NCBI GenBank assembly: GCA_964017145.1
Contig: OZ024850.1
Location: forward strand, 2,829,618-2,893,617
Source of the DNA: Agrocybe praecox
Taxonomy: Eukaryota > Basidiomycota > Agaricomycetes > Agaricales > Agrocybaceae
DNA: 64,000 nt
Direction of reading: 5' to 3'
In this document: piece by piece, positions 11,927 to 24,200 of the stretch
Layout: every line of letters starts with the position of its first letter
How positions within the stretch are numbered: position 1 is the first letter of the stretch
The notes under the pieces: model-generated
Told to the model about the DNA's origin: nothing
The model's database searches: none
What the model saw: only the letters and a program-made list of their open reading frames with translations
Position numbers and translations under genes: made by a program

Positions 11927-13019
11927 ATGCCGCGAGCCGAAGGTGAGCATGAAATTACTGTTGTAGCAAGCCCTTTGACTAAATCATTCGACAGTTGGAA
12001 CACCCAAGTTCGTTGCGAACAAGATGAAATCAAAAGGCTTGCAGCGTCTGCGGTGGTACTGCCAAGTTTGCGAGAAACAGTGTCGAGATGAGAACGGATT
12101 CAAGTGTCATGCCGCCTCTGAATCGCATTTGAGGCAGATGCTGGTGGTTGGCGAGCATGCTGGAAGCCATATTGCAGGCTTTTCGCAACAGTTCCAGTCG
12201 GAATTCGTAGCTTTGTTGTCGAGGAGGTATGTCTCTTTCTATGAGTCTCATCAAGTTATATTTGTTCATTTGAATTCCTATGACATAGGTTCGGTACCAA
12301 GCGCGTACGAGCTAACCAAGTGTATCAAGAGTATATCGCCGACAAGAGTCATCTCCACATGAATGCCACACGCTGGGTCACTTTATCAGAGTTCGTCAAA
12401 CACCTTGGAAGGACTGGTGTTGCTAGAGTGGATGAGACGGAGAAAGGATGGTTTATTGCGTGGATTGATAGCAGTCCACAAGCCCTTGCCAAAGCCGTAC
12501 GTCCACCTTGTTTCTTTTATTTCTTATTTTTCACTCATATTATCATTCTAATCTCAGGAAGCATCTCTGAAGAAGGATCGGGCAACAATATCTGATGAAT
12601 CTCGAGAACGGATGCTGATCGCAGAACAAATCGAAAGGGCAGCCGCTGAAGCACCGGACGAACGAGGGCCATCACCTGCAGCTGTGGAAGAAGGTCTAAA
12701 ACGCGACGAAACTACGGAGAAAGTTGTATTGTCATTTTCTGCCAAACCTAAGCCTACCGCGGCGGCTCCGGATGCTGCTGCGGCACCCGTAGGGTTCAAG
12801 ATGAACGCATTGAAGCCCGGGGTGAATCCATTGAAAGCAAATCCACTGAAACGACCAAATGTGTTCAAATCGGCAGCACCAGCAGCTTCTTCGTCGGAAA
12901 GTGGGGACAAGGCGGTCAACGAGAAGAAACGTTCGGCACCGATGACTGCAGCAGAGAGACTTATTCTTGAAGAGCAGGAACGGAAACGGAGACGAATGGA
13001 CAGAGATAACACAGCTTGA
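11927..13019 (+). CDS. KIN17: KIN17-like DNA/RNA-binding zinc-finger protein
   Basis: The exons 11927-11942, 11995-12226, 12289-12496 and 12558-13019 give 306 codons (305 residues). The protein starts MPRAEVGTPKFVANKMKSKG and has a C2H2-type finger with Cys28, Cys31, His44 and His50 (YCQVCEKQC...HAASESH). The winged-helix KIN17 domain follows (FVALLSRRFGTKRVRANQVY, WVTLSEFVKHLGRTG, GWFIAWID). The C-terminal half is Lys/Glu/Ala-rich with a basic nuclear-localisation-like end (RKRRRMDRD). KIN17 proteins are nuclear and linked to DNA replication/repair and mRNA processing. The human protein (about 390 residues) has a C-terminal KOW/SH3-like tandem that is not visible here, as in other fungal homologues. 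The first exon encodes only five residues plus a split codon. Confidence 0.88.
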
Positions 13020-16000
13020 GAAGATGTTTTTTCACGTTATATCTGTATGTCACTTTCACATTTCAGAATCGTGTAACTGTATGATATCATAATTTTATGT
13101 TTGTAATCCCCAAGTTTATTTCGGATCTCCGCAATCGCCTGCTTAAAGCCCCATCGACAAGATGATATAAAGGCTGCTTCACCACGACAAGAGATTCTCC
13201 CTTTGCCTTTCCCACTTGAAAGTTCCCCCATGTTCCACGAATATTTTTTGGGCGTGTCAACAGCCTTAGCTCAATGTGGCATCGACTCCGACTTCACAGA
13301 TGCTCCTTCCTAGGACCTTTCCTCCGCCCTCGCGGTTCAAGGACATGAAACGAATTTGACGATTTCATTCATGTGCAGAGGCTGACATACCTCCTGTATT
13401 CGTCGATAGGAAGACACGAGTTTTTCCATTACAGCATTATCCTCGGGAATCAAATATGGTGACGAGCCCCTTGATTGGAAGAAACTTCTTCAATATTATC
13501 GTTCATATCCATTTCCCAGTTGTACTTCGATACGATACGAGAAGATGAACCCCCCGTTCCGACACCAATTCGTGACTCGCAAAACGCAGCTAATATGGCC
13601 TCCTTTGCCCATCGTCGCAGTGGTCCCAAGAAATAGGGCCATCAACTCTCATAAATGGTCTGTTGTTGTCTGGATCCTGCCGAGGAATTTGGGTTTCAAG
13701 AAGGTTTCCCCTCCGGATATGTTGGCCCTTTTCATACCGGCCAGGTGTAGCCCGAGTTTGATCTGGTTTGGCGACTTGATGTGCGAATTCTTTTCGGTAT
13801 GGAAACTCATATTGCATGCACAGTTGGGTTCTCGATAGGGGAAATAGTTCACTGAAAGAGGGGTGATCTTGGATTTTGGATCAAAACAATTCCCTTTTCT
13901 TAGGTTTCCTGCACCTTCGATTCCGTCAACTTCAACGAGATATATCTAGGGAACACATCTATGTGAAGAAAATCAAGGCTTCAAGTTCGTGTGGTTGGCC
14001 AAGACGGAGTTTATCAAATTCCAAGGGCGTGTTAGCCAAGTATTGATATATTTATAGTTTATCTAATCTTATCGTAGAATGATGTTATCCACATTTGATA
14101 TCTATGCGACTGTCAGGCATACTTTGGCGCGAACTCTTTTCCACGATCCTTAATTATGGCGCGCCATCTATTAAGTGTGGAAATCACCAACAATGATGAG
14201 AGCCAATTGCTATAAGCATTGGGGTCCTTCATAATAAAGCGATGCAGATGTGGGAAAATCGAACTTTATTGAATCCCGCCAGCCCAGAGGTTAGGTCCTG
14301 ATCATCCCGCCATGGAAATGTGTTGCATGCACTGCATAGTTATCATCAAGAACCATGTCTTCGGACCCAGTCTAAGTTCCTGTATTGTAGAGCTCTTGAT
14401 CATCGAACAAATATCTATCTCGCGAGACCATAACCGCGGGAGTCGCATGGCCTCCTTTCCGAGTCGCGCATAACCATTTCTGCTGCTTTCGCAACACCAT
14501 GGCTAGGTCCCAGGAACGAGCCTCACGAAGCAGCTCGCGTCTAATCAGACGAAACGCGTGAGTATCATTATCACTTATCTTTGCTTCTATGTGCGTCTTC
14601 TGATTGATTCTCTGTGTTCTGGGATTCCATTCTTTATTAACGTGGGTGAGTCGATTCTCGGGTGGGCCCCCTGTCCTAGCCTTGGCTTGCTATCATCAAG
14701 AAAATATGATGATCCTTTCATGGCGCTACAAAGTCACTAGTCAACACTAACACGCAACGTTTCGCGTCAGTGGTTGGAAGGAATTTCTGTCTATCATTTT
14801 GTCATTAAGCTTCCATGCGATGACTTGATTTCCCGCGCATCCGAATCCATGATGCATGATCACTGATCCTAATATTGTCTCCTTAAGCTCAAAGGTAGGA
14901 TTCTTCACGCACGCGCGTTAAAAGAACTTCTGCTGTGCGTTTCTAGTCAAGGAATTTGTCATTCATTAATATGCTCGTTGACCAGAGTCACTAAGAGCCT
15001 CGGAAGGTGTGGTCCTCCTTATAGAGAATCCCTTGTTTCGAAAGAAATTCTTTTACCTTGGGTCTTGTTGAGGAGCTGGGCAAATTTATATCACCTGCGG
15101 ACGGGATTAGTCTGTTCACTTATTAAAAATTAATACCTTTACATCGTCACCAGTCACACTTTGTATAAATATGAGAAAAGGGATATGTAGTTCCAAATAA
15201 ATGAGCGGCCAATTTTAAGAGTTTAATTATTAAATTCTGTTAAAATTACTTGACGCTGCCGAAAAGGCCTTCCAGGAATACGCGTCGGAGGAATCTAACT
15301 TTTGTTGAAATTGGTAAGGCAATTAGTACGCATTTGGGAAGTGGTTTTCTTTATGTTATACAAGGAGGCGAACGGGGAGAAGGTCGGTCGGCTGCGTATG
15401 TACGCTCTGGTTTATTTCTGCTCGGATTTGTGGACTATAGATAAGTAAATGGGGATCGGTGCATACATTTTTTCTTGAACGTTGCATAGGATCGGTGTAT
15501 AGAAAACCTGGATAACTCTGGTGTTTCGCATCGGCACTACCCAGAGTCGTTGCATCCTAGTACAGCCAAGAAACTTTGGACAAGAGTTGTAAGTTGCGGT
15601 GCGCTTTTATTTATGGCTGGGATCTTTTCTTTGACATTTACTTTGATTCACCGACCACGACGCAAGCTTCGAAAATGTGATGGGCTTCTGAAAATATACA
15701 CGACCTATAAGGCCGATAGGGAATTTCTCATTCAGAAAATTTTGATAATAACCAACAGAATACGTGTCGAACAAGGGTGCTAAGCTCCTCTTACCGCGAT
15801 GCCTTCATAATGAATATAGTTTTTTTGTTGACTCATTTCCTATATTTGATAGAAATCCCGTGTAGCAATATGTTTAATTTTAATCTGATTACCAACGTTT
15901 GTCCGACTCTTATCGGAGGTTGGTTTAAATATAGCGTAAAAAATATACAGCTACATCCATCTCCTTTCAATAACTATCTATCAAATATCAGACGCGCGTT

Positions 16001-16320
16001 GCTACTTCCCCGCAGCTCATGGATTATCAGGTTATGTTTCGGGTATCCATACCTTTATGTAGTGATGTCGATGCTATGGACGACGGTAAGTTGCCGCAGC
16101 CTATCGGCATATGTATCTAAAAATATCAAAAAACAAATAGGAGATAGGCCCCATTTCAACAACCCGACAATCTGCTGTTCTCGAACCCAGGTGTGCGGCA
16201 CGCATATCGCCGTCAAAGTAGCTAAAAATGCCGTTCAGGATAGCGCACGCCGCACAACTTTATCTTTACCACTCGGTGCTTACTTATGACCTTCGTCATT
16301 AACGTGAACACAAACTAACC
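13020..16320. other. Gene-poor, ORF-fragmented 3.3 kb region
   Basis: Only short ORFs are present on both strands. The longest clean stretches (for example minus strand about 13420-13630 and plus strand 15777-16289) match no family I recognise and do not join into a plausible gene. The AT content rises around 15.1-15.3 kb. It may hold decayed gene remnants. Confidence 0.35.
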
Positions 16321-16645
16321 CCAGTCGCGTTTTGCATCTGTTCAAAAAAAGAAAGGTCGGTCTCTTTTGGTGGAAAGCTTCCACTGGCTTTGGAGCTTGC
16401 TTTGCTGGCACTACATATGAGGATGAGGATGCGGTCTGCCAATGCCGTCTAGAAGAACTTCTACGCAAGCTATTAGACGTTCAACGGAGATATACCATAC
16501 TGGAGAACGGCAAGAATGACCCATTGGAAAGGGTCGAGATTTTGACGCCAAGCATGCCTTACTAACTATTCTCTCATAAAGATGTTAAAAGCTTACACTA
16601 GTTTTATAGGAGCTCGAATCCCTGGTCATGAAAAATGGTCTCTAG
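16321..16645 (+). CDS. Unidentified coiled-coil ORF, 5' part unresolved
   Basis: An exon ending at 16532 encodes a heptad-like helix (CRLEELLRKLLDVQRRY). The donor GTCGAG at 16533 and an acceptor at 16609 flank a 77-base intron that contains a perfect TACTAAC branch site near 16558. The joined reading continues in frame as ELESLVMKNGL and stops at 16643-16645. A plausible spliced 3' end therefore exists, but no ATG-initiated 5' exon could be fixed. The acceptor at about 16324 and a GLFWWKASTGFG segment are uncertain. This could be a short orphan gene or the tail of a decayed one. Confidence 0.3.
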
Positions 16646-16814
16646 AGGTGTTGAATGCCGAGGTTGTTCCTGTCGAAGCGACGTAAGCGACGGAAGTAAA
16701 TGAGAATTTCCAAATGGGGATATAAGAAGACTAGTCTTCGAGCACTGTGATCAACGCTCCATTCATCGTTCGTAAGGTTGTGCCCTTTGTTCCTTACCGC
16801 CACTACCACCGTCT

Positions 16815-19800
16815 ATGGCCCAGGCTCAATATTCAACACTGCCCGCTAGGAATGATCTTGAGCTCTTCTCACCCCCAGTGCAACAAGAACAAGACGCCAG
16901 TGATCCTTGGAACGATGAGCTATTAAATATGGTGAATAGGCGGACAAGAACGCGTTTGCAACGTGTTTTTTTTGAAAATAATTTTCTGAATTTGTTTGCT
17001 TTATGTGTAGTATCGCGGAGAGCACCTCGATGTTGTCCGTGATAAACCTTTGCCCGCGACGGTTCCTAGATACCCTACTCGTGCACAATCACGGAGAGTC
17101 GCGCAACAGAAACGGAAAAAAAGGAGATGGCTCTGGATCGCGTTAGGCGTGCTGATAATCGTAGGTGCTGCTGTAGGTGCCGCAGTTGGCGTGGAATCTG
17201 GGAAGAAAAAACCGTCCAACATATCGACATCTTCGTCAGGAGGATCCGGCAATGGCGGGACAGCGTCTTCGCAAGTGCTCACAGGAAAGGATGGCAGTAC
17301 CGTCAAGATGGAAGACGGGACTAGCTTTGTATACAATAACGCCTTTGATGGGGATTGGGCAGTGGATTCCGAAAATCCTTTCACTGAAGGCGGAAAGGCG
17401 CAGAGCTGGAGCCCGCGGATAGGTAAAGAGGAATGGGTTTGGGGAACCGATGTCGCTAAAGGTGTCAATCTTGGGTAAATGCACATATATTCACTTTATG
17501 AGTGCATTTGAGCTAATATATGCGCTTTCAGGGGTTGGTTAGGTGCGTCCTGAAGGTTCTCCAGTTTTCATTGACTGATTTGCTTGCAGTCACTGAGCCA
17601 TTCATCGCACCTTCTCTGTACGAAGAATACGTCGGCAAGTCCAACATCGCAGTTCTTGATGAATGGACCCTCTCTTTAGCTATGGGAGCTGATCTCGCCA
17701 CAAAAATGGAGCAGCATTACAAAACGTTCATTGTCAGTTCCTCTTCGCTTTCGATTTTACTTCATGATAATGACTCTTCAAAGACAGAACAAGATTTTGC
17801 TGAAATTGCAGGTTCGAAACGCGTTTATTTAACTATGCTCTATCCTTAACTTACGCTGTCAGGTGCTGGATTGAACTGGGTACGAATTCCTATTGGCTTT
17901 TGGGCTATAGAAACGATAAACGACGAACCCTTCCTCGTTGGTACTTCTTGGACATACTTCCTGAAAGCGTAAGTCTTTCAGACGCTACCCAATCCCATTC
18001 CTGATTATTGTTATGATTTTATTTCTTGATAAAAGTATTCAATGGGGAAGGAAGTATGGAATACGAATCTATCTCGATCTCCATGCTTTACCCGGAAGCC
18101 AAAATGGTTGGGTGAGTCGATTGAATCCAACTAGAAACGATTGGCTGCATATACTCATGACTCCGTATAGAATCACTCTGGGAAAAGTACGCCAACTATT
18201 CTAATTGTGCGATAGCACCTTTTTTGCCTAACTGACCTTCGCGGCATCGCATCTCCAACTTTTGTTATCAGGCGGTTCGGTCAACTTGTGAGTAATCATC
18301 CCCGCCACCATTCTCTGCCAGATAGACGTAATCGCGCCACTAATTGGTGTTCCATTTTTTGCATATTCTTCCCGTGGCTCATATTGTTGGTTGCCTTGAT
18401 GATGACGCATTAAAGCATGAACGGAGTAATGGGCATCGCAAACGCACAGCGCACTCTCACATATCTCAGGATCCTTACAGAATTTATTAGTCAACCTCAA
18501 TACCGGGATGTTGTAGGAATGTAAGCACTCCGCTTCAACTAAAGTCCATAATGGCCGTTAACGTGCGTACAACCTCAACACTAAACTAACTTGGTACATT
18601 CTAGGATTGGCATAGTTAACGAGATATTGTGGGATACCATAGGTCAAAATTCGGTCCAGAGCTTCTATCTTGCGGCATACGAGGCCATCAGGAAAGCAAC
18701 GTATGTTTATATCTCTCAACAACATTTTCTCCATCATTCTCTGTTCTTCCAGACAACTTCGAGTGTCTCCTTTAGACTCGATTCAAGTTAAATGTTCCGT
18801 TTGAACCGCTTTTAACATGTTCTGGCCAACAGTGGAGTTGGCTCTGGTCCATATGTCGCTATTCACGAAGGATTCCAAGGGGTCGGTGTATTTTCGGGTC
18901 TTCCCATAGAACGCGATCAATTGATTCTTGACTATGTTTTTATTTTTGTTTTAGCCTGCGATATGGGAAGGGTACGAATATTCTCATGGACTCTCGGTCG
19001 CGAACGGCTTCTTTCTTTGCAACGATTAACTGAAGGTCCGTCTAGGTTTCTTGCAGGGGCAGATCGCTTAGCCCTCGATCAGCATCCGGTGAGTTTTACA
19101 CGGGTCTGGTCGCTTTATCGAGGACATAACGGAAAGCTCACTGGGCGTTCACATATACTTTATCTTCTAAACTGTAGTACCTAGCCTTCACTGGCGACAC
19201 GACGTCGACGTACGTGATTCCGCCTGAATGTCTAGAATTGGTGATATTTAGGCTGACTTTGTATCGCCCATACAAGGCCTGATCAAATGGCACTCAAACC
19301 ATGGTAAGTTTTCCCGCCTAGATCGTGTATTCATAGAATGATGTCTCAGTCCTTCCATTTGGGGTTCTTCACTGACCTTCTCTGACTTCTATTTCTCAGT
19401 GGCTGGGCGATCGCGACGAATCAATCTCAGCTGGCATTCGGAGTGACAGTTGGTGGAGAGTTCTCGTCTGCAATTAACAACTGTGGTTTATGGTTCGTGC
19501 CCTCAATGGTTTCCCCCGGATCTGTGGGGAATGGTATCTAAGTTTCTCTGACCAAGAATACATTCTTCCCTCCATTATTTCACCAGGCTAAATGGAATTG
19601 GCTCTACGCCCAGTTCTCCTGGATGCGATGTTTGGGATAACTGGAGCGTGAGTGTTTATTATCCATTTTCAGTCAATGTGGCTTGGCTAGCATGCCAGTG
19701 CCCATTCGTGTATTATTGGCAACGTAGTGACTGGTTGATATTGATAGGCATACACACCGGCCATGGTAGCCAGCTTGAAGAATGTTACCCTTGCTTCAAT

Positions 19801-20628
19801 GGACGCCCTACAGAACTTCTTTTTTTGGACTTGGAAAATTGGTAATTCTACTCAATTGGGAACGTCATCCGCCCCGATGTGGCATTACAAACTTGGACTT
19901 CAGCAAGGCTGGATACCAAAAGGTAAAGACCTAAAACCTGTTTGAAACGTCCGAGAAACCAGAAAACTTATTCAGTGCTTTCCTATCATTTCCGAAATTA
20001 CCTAGATCCACGAGAGGCTGTTGGTCACTGCGCAAATGTGTTGGCTAAATCCCAGATATTCGACGGAAAATACCCTTCGTCGGCTACGGGAGGAGTGAGT
20101 GTCGATTTGTTCTTTATCTCTCGCTTCGCAATAAGCCCCGAGACCCAAGCGATCTTTCTATTCATTATTGTGATCCGACATTGATTCATCCTCGCTCCTC
20201 TTTTACAGGTTGGGGCGGGCACTATCGTCCCTGCTCAAAGCACGTCACATAGTTTTCCCCCGGCTACGCTTGCTCCCTCGTTCACAGGAACACAAGTGGC
20301 ACTGCTTCCAAGGTACACGCCTACAGGAACACTAAAGACATTGTTCGCGCCGACTTTCACCGCCGCACCTTCCGCTGTCGTTGGCACGGGTTGGAACAAC
20401 CCACTAGACAAGGATCAAGCATATGTGTACGTCAAAAGAATTCCTTGGTATTTTCTCATTAAATTCATTGTTGACTATCTATCAGACCGATTGCTGGATG
20501 TTCGTATCCAAAGTATGGTTACCAGTTTCAATTACTTCTCACCGGTGTCTCATTGTTGAACTTGTTCTTCCAGTGCATGGGATGCTGTTAACGCGACGCT
20601 GCCAGCCGCAACATGCTCAGGCCCGTGA
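16815..20628 (+). CDS. Membrane-anchored exo-beta-1,3-glucanase (GH5 family)
   Basis: I read twenty-three exons totalling 688 codons (687 residues): 16815-16931, 17011-17474, 17532-17542, 17590-17732, 17784-17811, 17863-17968, 18036-18111, 18171-18186, 18272-18287, 18416-18520, 18605-18700, 18833-18881, 18955-18971, 19046-19088, 19178-19209, 19277-19303, 19400-19492, 19587-19647, 19748-19922, 20006-20094, 20209-20426, 20486-20512 and 20574-20628. A cytoplasmic N-terminus ends in a basic stop (RKKRRW), followed by one membrane helix at about residues 78-99 (type II topology) and a Ser/Gly linker. The GH5 domain shows NLGGWLVTEPF, WVRIPIGFWA, YLDLHALPGSQNGW, the acid/base Glu in GIVNE and the nucleophile Glu in VGGEFS. 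Family enzymes trim glucose from beta-1,3-glucan during wall remodelling. The C-terminal Ser/Thr-rich tail ends with paired Cys. Four exons are 11-17 nt long. Confidence 0.9.
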
Positions 20629-21240
20629 ACGTCAATCGTAACTTTAACCGCCGGGTATCTTTCTCTTACCTGGTTCTCTTAATGGCCAAGACTTTCGTCT
20701 TCTCACATCCACGGAAGCGCCTGATATATTCATCCTTTCTCATCTAATTAGAGATTTCTCCAGCCCTCATGTTCCTGCGTATACGGAAGATGGACTTGTA
20801 GTTTCTTGTGACTTTACTCTGGACATTACGACTTTCTTTCCTTTCTTACTATATCTAATACCGAATCATGATCACATGTATGTATTTACCAGAAGAGCAG
20901 CTTAGTACTACTATATCACGTTGCTGCCATTTGTATGTACGACAGGGGCTGTAATCGTTTACGTATAATTGCTGGGGAAGTGAATAGAGTTATTCCCGTC
21001 AACTTTGATAGACTCACACATATTATACTTCTGTAAAACTCTCGATTGCTCAGCTATGTCTAGCACGGGGGTCACGCGGAGTGAAAAAGGGCAACATGAC
21101 TTCGGACTTGTTTCCTCTTCAAAAGAACGGACAAAGTCATGCTTATACGCCTACAAATATATCTCAGTTCACTACATATTTCGAGGACATTTTACCCATG
21201 AGATCTCTAAGCGGTACGGTAATGTCAACACTCGCGGCAC
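20629..21240. other. Convergent 3' intergenic region
   Basis: These 612 bases lie between the glucanase stop and the stop of minus-strand ABC transporter A. No gene was found. The region presumably contains the two 3' UTRs. Confidence 0.4.
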
Positions 21241-24200
21241 CTAAATAAGTCGGTGAGAAACGCTTGGACTCCTTTTCTCTCTAGCCATGGCGTAAAGCGT
21301 AGCCTTGTCTCCGCTTCCGTCAACCAAGGCCCTGAGCATGCCGTTGGCGTTTTCCAGAAGTGTTGCTGGGCTGTCAAACTCAGCCTGAAATTAAGTGGTC
21401 GGGTTATAAAATTAGAACAGCTCGGTCAAGCTCATGGGGACAAGTTCCTTACAATCTTGCCGCCATCAAGGACCATCTATTTTTTTGTCATTCAATGCGA
21501 GGAATAAACATTTGAATTTAAAAAACCCACAATTTTGTCAGCGTCCATGATCGTATGAAGTCGGTGCGCCACTGTTATTACGGTTACGTCTGGAGGCAAT
21601 TGGTGCCGGAGCGTGGTTTGAATGACGGAATCGGTGCTGTAATCTTTTCAATGGAGTTTTCGAAAGACCAAGCAAGTCAACGTTAGTGAAATGCAGAAAC
21701 AAGAGCATAAGGGGCCGTCGTGAACTGGATAGGCATCTTACCTATTGCAGACGTCGCTGTAAAGTGATGTGTGAAGTTGAGTGTTAAGTAAGCAAAGCGC
21801 CACAGAAACTTTTTCTACTGCGCAGTGGGTCTACTGACCTTCATCTAAAATAAGGAGCTTGCTGCCTCGGACCATCGCGCGTGCTAAAGCAAGAATCTGT
21901 TTTTGGCCCACTGATAAATTGTTTCCACCGCTAGAAATATTGCTGTCAAGCGTAAGACGTGCTTCTCCTAGTTCTTCTTGCAGCGAAAACAGTCCTGCCG
22001 CCCGAAGGGCCTCATTGAGCGTCGCGTCGTCATGCTGCTCAAATAAATCCAGGTTACGGCGGAGGGTACCTGCATTTTTCCATTTCAGAAAAAGGATTTA
22101 ATGCCTGCATAAAAGCGTTGTGCGTTACCTCTTAAAAGTTCAGGCTGTAAGTATTGAAATTGTCAGCGCTACTTTGTCAATACGACCCAGGATTTCGTAC
22201 CATTTGAGGAATAATGGTGATACTGGATCTCAATGAATCGAGGTTTATTTCACTGGTGGGAATACCGTCATAGTAAACAGTTCCTTCCGTTAATATACAC
22301 CGCAATAAAGCGAGTGTAAGAGAGCTCTAGAATCGAAGTTATGAATTTGAATGGGACGAAGAGATACTAGACAGCGAACCTTCCCGCTTCCTGTTCTTCC
22401 CACTTGAAGAATGTTAGATAAATTGATGTTCCCGGAACATAGCAAGTATCACCTATTCCAATCCTCTCCCCTGATCTTATATGAAAGGTTAGATTATGCA
22501 AAACCCTCGGGCCTGTCTGTGGATACCATATTTAGCAATTTGTCTAAGTTGTACCCAGACTGTGCTGAGTACTACCTGGGAATAACGCGCAGAGAGATTC
22601 TCCACCCTTAAGTCACCACTCGTTGGCCAAGAAGCCGGCGGTATTCCGTTTCTTGTCGACGGAGGCTCATGTTCTATGTCAATGAAGTGCTGAATACGCT
22701 CAAGGCTAGAAATAAACGTATTCAACATTCGGCCTCGGTTCATAAATATGAAACAAACCTGTTCGCCTGAACTTCGAAATCGTTCATGGCTCTCACGAGC
22801 ATGAGAAGCATGGCACAGAAACTGTTCGCTAAGTTAAGAGAGAATCCTGTGTCCGACGCACTGAGAGAGCGCGCGTAGACACAATAAGCTGCCAGCGAGG
22901 TTGTAAAAACATTGCCCAATAAATCAATGCGCACTCCTATCCATCGGTTCAAGTTGTTTGCAACTCGGGCAATCCGCACGTAGTGATCAACGCGTTCCAG
23001 TGACACAACCTTGAATGCACCTTCCGCACCGTATGCACGAATAGACACTAATAGTCGCTAGTTATTCTCCTGTTTTCTAAAGGTAATTGCATATAACGTA
23101 CCAGTACCAGCGACAGCGGCGCTAAAGTGTGACAACATTGGTGAGCGGGCGTTACTAAATTTAAGAAATTTTGAGAGAGGTTCAGATCTTGGTCCAGGAA
23201 GAAAGCCAAGACGCACCTCAACTCGCGCTTGACCGACATCTGTGCCTTCAAGTACATATTTCCGATGTAAAGTCCAATACAGGTGACACCTAGACTCGGA
23301 AACAGGAATAACGGGGTGAACGAAACAATGACCACTATTTTGCAGGCTATAGATATCACGAGTTCTGTAATTTCAGAATATTTCAGAGGTATTACTCCAT
23401 CGACTGCAGTCATATCTTGTGTACATCTTGCGATGATTCTTCCAGTCGGTGTTTCATCCAGCCACCTAATTCAAGTGTTTAACAATCGGATATGAAAGGG
23501 CACGGTTTTACACCCACCGTAAAGTGCTTTTTAACACAGACCCGACCAAGGAGGCATTGATAACGCGTGACGCTCTCATTGCACCGTGAATGTACAGTAA
23601 CTGTCCGGAGCAATAGAATATCGTTGAACTCATTAAAGCGGAGTATATCCCTAGGTAGCTGCACATTTGCGCGTTAACCATAATTGAAAAAATACGACAT
23701 ACTATGGGACTTACAAGGGCACGTCAATCGTCGAAGGGTCCCGATCCTTGTACTGTGATCCCCAATACCCCATAAACCATACTTGGAAGGTATTCAATAT
23801 GTCAGTGATAAGGATGGAAGTCATCCACAAGAAGAAAAACATGACGGGTCGATTTCCACCTAAACCGGATAGGAATAGGTTTATAGATTGCCACGTAACG
23901 TGGCCTACTGCGATATCTTCGTTTGCAATCAACTTGCCATCCACTTTGGAGTCAGTTGATATGGAGGGTATTTCTTGGTTTTCAATGTCTTGAGCTTCAC
24001 GGTCAAGTTGAATCTCTTTTGCCAAGCCCGGATCAATGTCGACTAAAGCCTTCATTCCAGCTTCTTGTGTGTGAACAGAGCCATCGCTCCCAAGCGACAC
24101 AATGAATTGTGCAATCGGGGACGCCAATGCGATGTTATGCGTCTAAGCATATATGTCACAGGGAGCGCCATATCAAAGCCATAAACAACCTTACCACAAG

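Noticed and set aside
15777..16289. 170-codon plus-strand ORF
   Set aside because: Composition is irregular, with no clear start context, domain or consistent splice partner. Treated as part of the fragmented block.
16605..16625. tRNA-like T-loop string near 16611
   Set aside because: No acceptor stem, anticodon arm or D arm could be placed around it.
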